Shown piece after piece: positions 51,545-60,945 of a stretch of 64,000 nucleotides of DNA. Under the pieces are notes generated by a model that was given only the letters and a program-made list of their open reading frames with translations, had not been told where the DNA came from and did no database searches. Location: assembly GCA_015056255.1 (NCBI GenBank), contig SVGP01000013.1, positions 19,130 to 83,129 on the forward strand, given 5' to 3'. Numbering within the stretch: the first letter of the stretch is position 1; each line of letters starts with the position of its first letter. The position numbers and the translations under genes are program-made. The DNA comes from Clostridiales bacterium. Lineage in GTDB: Bacteria > Bacillota > Clostridia > Christensenellales > Aristaeellaceae.

Positions 51545-53414
51545 TTTTCTTTTTCACCTCCGTCTGTTTTTTGCTGTAATTTGTTTTTTTCACATAAGCG
51601 GTTTTGGTTTCTTCGGGAAAGCGCTCAAAGGGCGCTTTGGTTTTTGCGTAATCGACAAGGTATACGCAAAACCTTTGAATACTCTCCATAAACCGCTTTT
51701 CTTTCCGTTCCATTTCGCTTTTATCGGAAATGAGCGCCATTCGGGAAAGCGCTCTTTCCCATTTGCCGGTTGTGATGGCGCTTGTCATTTCTTCTGGCAT
51801 TACCTTTACAAGCAGGCGCCCCTTTTCGGTTGAAAAAATCTGCTTGCCTTTTCTTGCAGCGTAGCCCACGTCGATCAGGCGCGTGATCGTCGCAGCTCTC
51901 GTCGCAGGCGTTCCGAGACCGGAGTCCTTCATTTTTTCACGAAGCTCTTCGTCCTCGATCGTCTTTCCCGCATCCTCCATCGCCTTTAAAAGCGTGTCGT
52001 CCGTATGCGGAGACGGGGGCTTTGTTTTCTGCGCTTTAACGGAAACTTTCTGAACCGGCCTTTCATCGCCCGGGCTCAGCAGCGGAATCTCTGTCTCGTC
52101 TTCCTTTTTCTTTTCCTCCCCTTTATATAAAACGCGCCAGCCCTCCGATATCAGCATATTGCCCTGCGTTTTGAATTTCTCGCCCTCCACATCCGTAATA
52201 ATCTTCGTAGATGAATATACATAGTCCGGGTAATGCGCGGCGATGAATTTTTTCGCGATCAGATCAAAAATCTTTTTTTCGTCATCACTTAAACCGCCGA
52301 TATCCGCCCGCCTGTCCGTCGGGATGATCGCGTGGTGATCGGTAACTTTACTGTTGTCATAGATGCGCTTTGCCGTTTTGATGGGCGAAATCGCCTTGAC
52401 ATAGGCGGCGTAGGGCTCAGGCAGTAAAGTAAGCGTCTTTGAGACTTTCGGGATCATATCGTCCGGCAGATAGCTGGAGTCCGTTCTGGGATAGGTGATC
52501 ATTTTTCTGGTTTCATAGAGGGACTGAGCAAGTTTCAGCGTCTTATCTGCGCTGAAGCCGAATTTGCGGTTGGCTTCTCTTTGAAGGGTGGTAAGGTCGT
52601 AAAGCTTCTCCGGCGGCTTTCTTTTTTCGTCGCGCGAGCTCTCGATCACCTTGCCCGTCTTTCCCGTTACCTTCTTTTTGATTTCATCGGCTTTTTCCTT
52701 GGTTTTGATGTGCGTTTTCTGGTTTTCATCGATCCAGACGCCCTTGTAGTCGCCGAAATCTGCGTTCACTTCGAAATAGTCCTCCGGCACAAACGCAGAG
52801 ATTTCCATATCGCGCTTGACCAGAATTGCAAGCGTCGGCGTCTGAACGCGGCCAACGGACAGATGCGCATTGTATTTTAGGGAAAACGCGCGCGATGCGT
52901 TCATGCCGACCAGCCAGTCGGCTTCGCTTCGGCATCTGGCAGAAAGATACAGACTGTCGTATGCCTGACCCGGCTTCATGCTGTCAAGGCCGGCCTTGAT
53001 GGCGGCGTCCGTCATGGACGAAACCCAAAGTCTTTTAACCGGCTTTTTGCAGCCCGCGCAGTCGTAAATATATCTGAAAATCAATTCGCCCTCGCGTCCG
53101 GAGTCGGTCGCGCAGATGATTTCGGATATCTCTTTATCGTTCATGAGTTTTTTGACGATATTGAACTGTGACTGCGTTTGCTTAAACACCTTAAGCGGAA
53201 TCTTTTCCGGCAGCATCGGAAGCATATCCATGCGCCACTTTTTATATTTTTCGTCCACTTCGTCCGGCTCGCACAGGCCGACCAGATGACCGATCGCCCA
53301 TGTGACCACATGCGTATCCGACGAAAGGCATCCGTTTTCGGACCTTCTTACGCCCAGAACGCGCGCAAGATCCCTGCCCACCGACGGCTTTTCAGCCACC
53401 ACCAGCGTCTTCAT
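51537..53414 (-). CDS. topB: DNA topoisomerase III
   Basis: 625-residue type IA topoisomerase that decatenates DNA. The N-terminal Toprim domain shows LVVAEKPSVGRDLARVLG and ATDSGREGELIF; the active tyrosine is Y308 in MITYPRTDSSYLPDD. The family motif SVGRVQTPTLAILV is also present. It ends with a lysine-rich tail (KKTNYSKKQTEVKKKNG) and lacks C-terminal zinc fingers. It lies between yhaM (36 bp upstream) and epsC (overlapping), so these probably form one operon. Confidence 0.96.
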   Translation of the reverse strand: MKTLVVAEKPSVGRDLARVLGVRRSENGCLSSDTHVVTWAIGHLVGLCEPDEVDEKYKKWRMDMLPMLPEKIPLKVFKQTQSQFNIVKKLMNDKEISEIICATDSGREGELIFRYIYDCAGCKKPVKRLWVSSMTDAAIKAGLDSMKPGQAYDSLYLSARCRSEADWLVGMNASRAFSLKYNAHLSVGRVQTPTLAILVKRDMEISAFVPEDYFEVNADFGDYKGVWIDENQKTHIKTKEKADEIKKKVTGKTGKVIESSRDEKRKPPEKLYDLTTLQREANRKFGFSADKTLKLAQSLYETRKMITYPRTDSSYLPDDMIPKVSKTLTLLPEPYAAYVKAISPIKTAKRIYDNSKVTDHHAIIPTDRRADIGGLSDDEKKIFDLIAKKFIAAHYPDYVYSSTKIITDVEGEKFKTQGNMLISEGWRVLYKGEEKKKEDETEIPLLSPGDERPVQKVSVKAQKTKPPSPHTDDTLLKAMEDAGKTIEDEELREKMKDSGLGTPATRAATITRLIDVGYAARKGKQIFSTEKGRLLVKVMPEEMTSAITTGKWERALSRMALISDKSEMERKEKRFMESIQRFCVYLVDYAKTKAPFERFPEETKTAYVKKTNYSKKQTEVKKKNG

Positions 53415-53450
53415 TTTACGCGCGCTTCCTCCTTCGTGATAGTTTAATCG

Positions 53451-54398
53451 TTATGCCTGTTCCTCTCGCCTGTAAAGCTTCCTTTCCAAAGACCAGATGC
53501 GCTCCGTAAACGAACCCGGCTGCACTTTACTCAGTTCATGCGTCATTTCGTTCATTCGCGCATCCAGTACGTCCAGCGTATGCAAAACCTCCGCCTCCGG
53601 GAACATCGGGGGCTTGGGCGAGCCGTACTCGGGTAAATCGTGATGCGACAAAATCATATGGGACAGCATTGAAACCAATTCGCTTCTGACGCCAAGCGTT
53701 TTTGCGCAGCGGTTGAGCTCGCTCACGCCCAATACCAAGTGCCCCAGCAGATTTCCGTCCCTTGTATAATCGGACACCATGCCAAGCTCGTCGCTTTTCA
53801 TTTCATCGATCTTGCAAAGATCGTGAAGGATCACGCCCGCGGCGATCAGATCCGCGTCCAGAAAGGGATACAACTCCGAAATCATCTGAGCCCCCTTGAG
53901 CATCGTGGATGTGTGATGAAGAAGACCGCTTCTTTCCGCATGGTGAAGCTTTAAAGCAGCCGGCATAAAAAGAAGCTTATCTCCCGCCTCCTCAAGGCGC
54001 ATAAGCACAAGCGCCTTGAGCTCCTTATCGCGTATAGCGTCGGCGCGGTTGAGAATCTCGTCCATCATTTCGTCGGCGGGTCTGGGCGCGCAGGGAATGA
54101 GCATATTCATATCTACTTCGTCGTCTTCCCTGAAATCGCGCATTTTGTCCACACGGAATTGCGCGCGGCCGTTGTATTCCTGCATAACGCCGCGCACCTT
54201 GATCACCTTGCCAACCTCCGGCGCGAGCACAAGGCCGTCCCACATTTTGGCGTTCACATCGCCCGAGATATCGGTTAAAGTCATATCCAGATACTTGCTG
54301 CCGTTTGAAGCCGTGCGCTGGGAAGAAGCGCGCACCATCAAAAATCCGTCAAACGACGCGCCCTTGATCAAATCAGAAAGTAGCGGCTGCTGTTTCAT
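53451..54398 (-). CDS. yhaM: 3'-5' exoribonuclease YhaM family
   Basis: About 315 residues with an N-terminal OB fold (FDGFLMVRASSQRTASNGSKYLDMTLTDISGDVNAKMWDG) and an HD-type phosphohydrolase domain (LHHTSTMLKGAQM, VILHDLCKIDEM, HMILSHHDLPEYGSPKPP). B. subtilis YhaM is a Mn-dependent 3'-5' exonuclease that clears short RNA and DNA. ATG 54398 is chosen since GGAG lies 9 bp upstream; ATG 54413 is an alternative that adds five residues. It leads the yhaM-topB-epsC transcript. Confidence 0.93.
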   Translation of the reverse strand: MKQQPLLSDLIKGASFDGFLMVRASSQRTASNGSKYLDMTLTDISGDVNAKMWDGLVLAPEVGKVIKVRGVMQEYNGRAQFRVDKMRDFREDDEVDMNMLIPCAPRPADEMMDEILNRADAIRDKELKALVLMRLEEAGDKLLFMPAALKLHHAERSGLLHHTSTMLKGAQMISELYPFLDADLIAAGVILHDLCKIDEMKSDELGMVSDYTRDGNLLGHLVLGVSELNRCAKTLGVRSELVSMLSHMILSHHDLPEYGSPKPPMFPEAEVLHTLDVLDARMNEMTHELSKVQPGSFTERIWSLERKLYRREEQA

Positions 54399-54525
54399 AG
54401 ATTTCATCTCCATATATTCATTAGACTAAGTCCAAACGCCTTCCTTTTATATCATATCTATCATAAACCAAATTTTCCATCTTTGCAACTTTCAAGCCAC
54501 TGAATACACACTCCCTGCACACACA

Positions 54526-54554
54526 TTGACTTTTGTTCATAATTTTGATATAAT
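54526..54554 (+). promoter_or_regulatory. Promoter of the SH3/lysozyme gene
   Basis: TTGACT (54526-54531), 17-bp spacer, TATAAT (54549-54554), 47 bp before the start codon. Confidence 0.85.
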
Positions 54555-54601
54555 TTATTCATCTTAATACATGTTTCAGAAACATTTGAGAGGATTTACT
54601 T

Positions 54602-56098
54602 ATGAATACTGTCTACAAAAGATGCCGGCGCATCTTGTGCGCGGCGATTACACTCGTTATTTTCCTGTCCGCATTTCCCGTTGTCTCCATTGCGGAATCC
54701 TTCCCTGCAATGGTAACTTCCGATAAAATCAACGTGTATTCCACATCCTCCATGTCCGAAAGAATCGGATCTCTTTCCAAATATGCCGTCGTCGACGTTC
54801 TTTCCTATTCAGGAAGCGTTGCGTGCATTCAAAAAGGAACGAATATAGGATATGCCTACATTAAGGATCTTGCAAAAGTCAGAGATATCGCGATAGAAGC
54901 CACCATCAACGCCAATTGCCGCGTGTACGCAAGCGCCAACACAAAATCCAAAAGTATTTCCGTCAAAAAAGGCATGAACATCAACCTGCTGGCTGTGAAC
55001 GGCAACTGGGCGATGGTTGAAAACAATGGAACCATTGCCTACTGCCAGAAAAAATACGTAACTGAAACGCTCGATTCCGATTCCATCGTAAACGAAACCT
55101 ATCAGGCCACCGCCATTTCATCCGCGACAGTTTATCAGACGCATTCCAGAACCGCGTCTTCCATTGGAACCATAAAAAAAGGCGCATCCATAACGGTATA
55201 TGCCTACAACGATGTGTGGGCGCGCGTAAAGATCAACGGAAAATACGGCTTTTGCCTGAAAGAAACACTGAAACGCGCAGACGCTGCGCTGGAGCCTTCC
55301 GAAACGTCCGTGCCTTCCGAAACACCCGGTCAGGAATTTATTTATAATGAATTCGAAGCGTCTGTCAACGCCTCCAGCCTCCGCGTTTACGAAACTCCGA
55401 ATAAATCCGGAAAATACCTCGGCAGCATGAAACGCGGAACCGTCGTAACCGTTCACGCTTACGATGATTACTGGGCTTACATCAGCTTGAACGGTCGCTT
55501 TGGATACTGCGCCAAAAGCTATTTAGCCCGCATTATGATGGAGGCCGCAACGCCCGCTCCCACGCCTTCCCCTACTCCAACCCCTTCGCCTACACCCGCT
55601 CCTACTCCAACGCCCGATTCCACCAAAGCGCCGCTTGATATGGAACAGGCGGTAATCTTTGAGGGCGATTATACAAACGAAGAAAAAATCTTTCTCTTCT
55701 TTACGCGCATCGCCGGATATTCCGAAGCCGCCGCCTGCGGCATCCTGGCAAACATGAAAAAGGAATCCGGCTTCCGTCCAAACGCCGTTTCCTCTACCGG
55801 CGGCTATCATGGGCTTTGCCAGTGGTCGAAATCGCGTTTTCAGACCATTACCAATTTCTGCGAAGAAAACGGCTTTGATCCCTACTCCCTTGAAGGCCAG
55901 CTCAATTACATGATGAAGGAGCTTTCTACAACAAGCTACGGAAAGAACCTTAAAGCCGTTGAAAACACCGCTCAGGGCGCGTACGATGCAGGTTACTACT
56001 TCTGCTACAACTACGAGCGTCCGTCCAATAAAGCCGCCAAATCTGAAGAGCGCGGAAATTTAGCCAGGGACACCTATTGGCCGAAATACGCAGAATAA
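54602..56098 (+). CDS. Secreted SH3b-repeat protein with phage-tail-lysozyme-type domain
   Basis: 498 residues with a signal peptide (about 1-31, cleavage near SIA-ES). Four bacterial SH3-like segments follow (about 36-92, 98-155, 165-222 and 248-305), each ending in a variant of GYAYIKDLA, AYCQKKYV, GFCLKETL or GYCAKSYL. A Pro-Thr-rich linker (about 318-342, PTPSPTPTPSPTPAPTPTPD) connects to a C-terminal domain resembling phage tail lysozyme (PF18013): FFTRIAGYSEAAACGILANMKKESGFRPNAV, with the likely catalytic glutamate in KKESG, then GYHGLCQWSKSRF. It probably cuts peptidoglycan outside the cell during growth or division. GAGAGGATTTACTT precedes the start. Confidence 0.88.
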   Translation: MNTVYKRCRRILCAAITLVIFLSAFPVVSIAESFPAMVTSDKINVYSTSSMSERIGSLSKYAVVDVLSYSGSVACIQKGTNIGYAYIKDLAKVRDIAIEATINANCRVYASANTKSKSISVKKGMNINLLAVNGNWAMVENNGTIAYCQKKYVTETLDSDSIVNETYQATAISSATVYQTHSRTASSIGTIKKGASITVYAYNDVWARVKINGKYGFCLKETLKRADAALEPSETSVPSETPGQEFIYNEFEASVNASSLRVYETPNKSGKYLGSMKRGTVVTVHAYDDYWAYISLNGRFGYCAKSYLARIMMEAATPAPTPSPTPTPSPTPAPTPTPDSTKAPLDMEQAVIFEGDYTNEEKIFLFFTRIAGYSEAAACGILANMKKESGFRPNAVSSTGGYHGLCQWSKSRFQTITNFCEENGFDPYSLEGQLNYMMKELSTTSYGKNLKAVENTAQGAYDAGYYFCYNYERPSNKAAKSEERGNLARDTYWPKYAE

Positions 56099-56109
56099 CA
56101 CATTTTTCG

Positions 56110-56143
56110 CCGGGAAAGGCATACCTTTCCCGGTATTTTTTAT
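56110..56143 (+). terminator. Terminator of the SH3/lysozyme gene
   Basis: CCGGGAAAGG (56110-56119) and CCTTTCCCGG (56124-56133) form a perfect 10-bp stem, followed by TATTTTTTATT. Confidence 0.93.
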
Positions 56144-56235
56144 TGCGCCGCGCAATTGAATATGTTATGATATAGATAATGCGTAAACAAGCGCGTTTAC
56201 AGAATGTATTCAAATTACAAGGAGGCCATCCGATT

Positions 56236-57734
<1,499 letters not shown>

Positions 57735-57735
<1 letters not shown>

Positions 57736-58019
57736 TGTACGAATCGGTCAGAATTCTCTGCAGGAAATGCATTGATGACGTTTTACCCGAAGGAGAGCTG
57801 ATTGCATATCTCGATAATTACGTTAGCTCTCTTTCGGAGGACGTCCGCGTTTCCAAGGCTGTTTACGAAAAGCGGCTTTTGGCGTGCGCTGAATGCAGGC
57901 ACCGGCTCGAAGCCACCTGCACGCTGTGCGGTTGCTATTGTCAGGCGCGCGCCGCCAAAAAGGGTCTTCGCTGTCCGATTCCGCAAAATCCCAAATGGAC
58001 GGAAGAGCCCATGCAATAA
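57735..58019 (+). CDS. Small cysteine-rich protein, DUF6171-like
   Basis: 94-residue soluble protein. The N-terminal CRKC is followed by a helical stretch (ELIAYLDNYVSSLSEDVRVSKAVYEKRLLAC) and a C-terminal cluster CAECRHRLEATCTLCGCYCQARAAKKGLRCPIP, with enough cysteines for one or two zinc sites. It resembles DUF6171 proteins of Clostridia, whose function is unknown. The start ATG shares one base with the GH51 stop codon (TAATG), so it is translated with that gene; tldD follows after 27 bp. Confidence 0.8.
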
Positions 58020-58046
58020 TGAGTAAAGTAATACGGAGAAAATGAT

Positions 58047-59456
58047 ATGAAACTTGCTTTCAGCCCCTATCTTTCAAGCGTCAAGCCACTTTTAAAGACG
58101 TTAATTGAAAGATTAAACGAGCTATATCCCTATGCCTCCATCCTCGCGCAGGATTCCCTCGCCCAGCGTTTGGGCGTATCCAAAACCGGCGTAAACGTTT
58201 CTGAAATCGGAACGCTCACCAAACGCGGCTTTGTCATCCGCGTTCACGACGGACGCGCCTTTTCGGAATATGCGTTCAACGAAATCAGTCAAAACAATCT
58301 GGACGACGTCATTTCCGCCGTCCGCCGCGCGCAGGCCGGGGCGATGGGAAGCGATCCCCTGCCTGAAGACGACCTGTGCTCCCTTTATCAGGAAGCCGAA
58401 TACGACGTCGATCCGGAAGAAATGGGCGCAAAGGAAATCGTCGCCCGCTTAACGAGCCTTCGCGAAAAGGCGCTTTCAAAAAGCGAGCTTCTTTTGGACG
58501 TCGCTTCCAGCTTCACCTGGCAGAAATCAAGCAAGCTTTTCCTGACCAGAAACCGCGACCTCTCCCAGTCCGTCATCTGGACAAACGGCGCGCTCGTCGC
58601 GCTGGCTGCCCGCGGAGAGGAAATCAAGGATTATTACAAGGGCTTTTCAAAGCTTGGCGGCTGCGAGCTTATAAACGATATGGAAAACGACGATGTTCTC
58701 TCCAAAATCGTTTCCACAGCCCTCGAGCTTTTGGAGAGCAATCCCATCCCGCCCGGAGAATATGACTGCATCTGTGATCCCGACACCACCGGCATGATCG
58801 TTCATGAGGCGTTCGGCCACGGCGTTGAGATGGACATGTTTGTTAAAAACCGTGCGCAGGCGAAGGATTTTGTGGGCAAACGCGTCGCCAGCGACCTTGT
58901 GAACATGCACGACGGCGCAAAAGCGGCAAATGAATGCGCCACCTACCTTTTCGATGACGAAGGAACGCTCGCGTGCGACACACTGGTCATCGAAAAGGGC
59001 ATTTTGAAAACCGGCTATGCGGACCTGGTCAGCGCAAACCGCTTGAAAATTGCACCTACCGGCAACGGAAGAAGGCAGGCTTATGACCACAAAGCCTACA
59101 CCCGCATGACCAACACCTTCTTTGCACCGGGAAGCGATAAGCTTTCCGACATGATCGCTTCCATCGATTACGGCTTCCTTCTCGAAAATCCGTCGAGCGG
59201 TATGGAGGATCCTAAAAACTGGGGCATTCAGTGCATGGTGAACATCGCCCGCGAAATCAAGGACGGCCGGCTCACCGGACGCATCTTTTCGCCCATCGTT
59301 TTGACCGGCTATGTGCCCGATCTTTTAAAGTCCATTTCCATGATGTCAGATGATTTCGCCCTTGGCGGCGGAGGCTTCTGCGGAAAGGGCTACAAGGAAT
59401 GGGTGAAGGTTTCAGACGGCGGCCCCTACATCAAGGCAAAGATTCGTCTGGGCTGA
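58047..59456 (+). CDS. tldD: TldD family metalloprotease subunit
   Basis: 469-residue TldD/PmbA family protein. In E. coli the TldD-TldE heterodimer unfolds and degrades peptides such as microcin precursors, with the zinc site in TldD. The active motif is HEAFGH (H253, E254, H258), in GMIVHEAFGHGVEMD, followed by KRVASDLVNMHDG. A late conserved NMARE-like VNIAREIKDGRLTG is visible. The partner gene tldE follows after 15 bp. Possible substrates here are unknown. Confidence 0.93.
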   Translation: MKLAFSPYLSSVKPLLKTLIERLNELYPYASILAQDSLAQRLGVSKTGVNVSEIGTLTKRGFVIRVHDGRAFSEYAFNEISQNNLDDVISAVRRAQAGAMGSDPLPEDDLCSLYQEAEYDVDPEEMGAKEIVARLTSLREKALSKSELLLDVASSFTWQKSSKLFLTRNRDLSQSVIWTNGALVALAARGEEIKDYYKGFSKLGGCELINDMENDDVLSKIVSTALELLESNPIPPGEYDCICDPDTTGMIVHEAFGHGVEMDMFVKNRAQAKDFVGKRVASDLVNMHDGAKAANECATYLFDDEGTLACDTLVIEKGILKTGYADLVSANRLKIAPTGNGRRQAYDHKAYTRMTNTFFAPGSDKLSDMIASIDYGFLLENPSSGMEDPKNWGIQCMVNIAREIKDGRLTGRIFSPIVLTGYVPDLLKSISMMSDDFALGGGGFCGKGYKEWVKVSDGGPYIKAKIRLG

Positions 59457-59471
59457 TGGGAGGAGATTCAT

Positions 59472-60743
59472 ATGCTTCATAAAATTCTGTCCGCTCTCAA
59501 AGCTTGCGGCGTAAGCGTTTATAATATCGTAGATCAGTCCATCGAAAGCGCGGAGATTTACTTCATTAAAAAACAGGAAGACATGCGCCGCATGAAAAAT
59601 ATCCGCGAAATCACCGTAACCGTTTATAATGATTTTGAAATCGGAGAAACCAAAATGCGCGGCATGAGCGACATTCAGATCGCGCCCGGCATGACGGAAG
59701 AAGAAATTTATAAAAAAATCGCCGGCGCATACAACGCGGCAGGCTATGTCAAAAATCTATTCTTCGAGCTTGCCGATCCTGCCGTGGAAACTGTGGACGA
59801 TGACGATAAAATGAACTGTCTTCCCGCAGAGGAAGCAGCGCGCATCATGGCGGATGCGCTTTTCACGCCCGACACAATGACCGACGCGTTTATCAATTCT
59901 GCGGAGATTTTTGTGGAGAACGCTTCTTTCCACATTCTCTCCTCCCGTGGAACGGATGTCCGTTTTTCCAAAAAGCGCATCTGGGGCGAATTTGTCGCTC
60001 AGTGCGTTTCCCCCGAAGACGTTGAAATGTACTTTGATTTCGAATACGACGAGCCGGACACCTTCGCCCTTTCAAAGCTCGTCTCCGACGCTATCACCAT
60101 CGTCTCCGACCGCGCAGAAGCTTCCATAGCCCCATCTGCAGGCGTGTACGATTTGATTCTTACCGAAAAACACGTGTACACTGTTTTATCCGCCTACCTC
60201 GAAAAGGCGAACGCAGCTATGATCTTTGCGAAATACTCCCCCTATGAAATCGGCGCAAGCGTTCAGGGAGAAAGCGTCAAAGGCGAAAAAATCAACCTGA
60301 TCGCCGTTCCCGATCAGCCGTATTCTCTGGACGGCGTAAAGCTTGTCGAAAGACAGATTCTTTCAGACGGCGTTTTGAAGGATATCGTCGGCGCTACGCG
60401 CTTCTGCCGATATCTCGGCATCGAACCCAAAGGCAGCTACCGGACCATTCGCGTTGAAAACGGCTCAATTCCGCTAACCGAGATGAAAAAAAGGCCCTAT
60501 CTCATGCCCGTAGCGTTTTCTGATTTCCAAATGGACGAAATGTCTGGGCGCTTTGGCGGCGAGATCAGGCTTGCGTATCTGTTCGACGGTGAAAATATAA
60601 AAATCGTGACCGGCGGCAGCGTAAACGGAAGCCTTCTTGAAAAGCATGATTCGATCGTGTTTTCCAAAGAAACCTATCGTTCCTCCAACTACTCCGGTCC
60701 CGCCGCAATGCTGATTCCGGGCGTAAACGTTGCAGGCGCATAA
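59472..60743 (+). CDS. TldE/PmbA family protein
   Basis: 423-residue partner of TldD, lacking the HExxxH motif, as is usual for TldE. It has the family beta-rich fold with MRRMKNIREITVTVYNDFEIG and LDGVKLVERQILSDGVLKDIVGATRFCRYLG. It probably forms the heterodimeric protease with the upstream TldD. A GGGAGGAGATTCAT site precedes the start. A strong terminator follows. Confidence 0.9.
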   Translation: MLHKILSALKACGVSVYNIVDQSIESAEIYFIKKQEDMRRMKNIREITVTVYNDFEIGETKMRGMSDIQIAPGMTEEEIYKKIAGAYNAAGYVKNLFFELADPAVETVDDDDKMNCLPAEEAARIMADALFTPDTMTDAFINSAEIFVENASFHILSSRGTDVRFSKKRIWGEFVAQCVSPEDVEMYFDFEYDEPDTFALSKLVSDAITIVSDRAEASIAPSAGVYDLILTEKHVYTVLSAYLEKANAAMIFAKYSPYEIGASVQGESVKGEKINLIAVPDQPYSLDGVKLVERQILSDGVLKDIVGATRFCRYLGIEPKGSYRTIRVENGSIPLTEMKKRPYLMPVAFSDFQMDEMSGRFGGEIRLAYLFDGENIKIVTGGSVNGSLLEKHDSIVFSKETYRSSNYSGPAAMLIPGVNVAGA

Positions 60744-60773
60744 TCAAAAAGCCGCTCTTTCCGGCTCAATTCA

Positions 60774-60813
60774 GGTCACATCTGCAATTTATGCGCAGAT
60801 GTGACCATTTTTT
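60774..60813 (+). terminator. Terminator of the GH51-tldD-tldE transcript
   Basis: GGTCACATCTGC (60774-60785) and GCAGATGTGACC (60795-60806) form a 12-bp stem, followed by ATTTTTT. Confidence 0.94.
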
Positions 60814-60847
60814 AACTGAATATCACACAATCAGAAACATTTATCTC

Positions 60848-60877
60848 TTGTAATATGCACATGAATTGATGTATAAT
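60848..60877 (+). promoter_or_regulatory. Promoter of ppdK
   Basis: TATAAT at 60872-60877 with TTGTAA at 60848-60853 and an 18-bp spacer, about 70 bp before the ppdK start. The leader is about 60 nt. Confidence 0.65.
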
Positions 60878-60945
60878 ATTAATCCCTCAAGGTAACACTT
60901 GTTAGGTACCCTATTCACATATCGTGAGGAAGGATGAAATAAAAC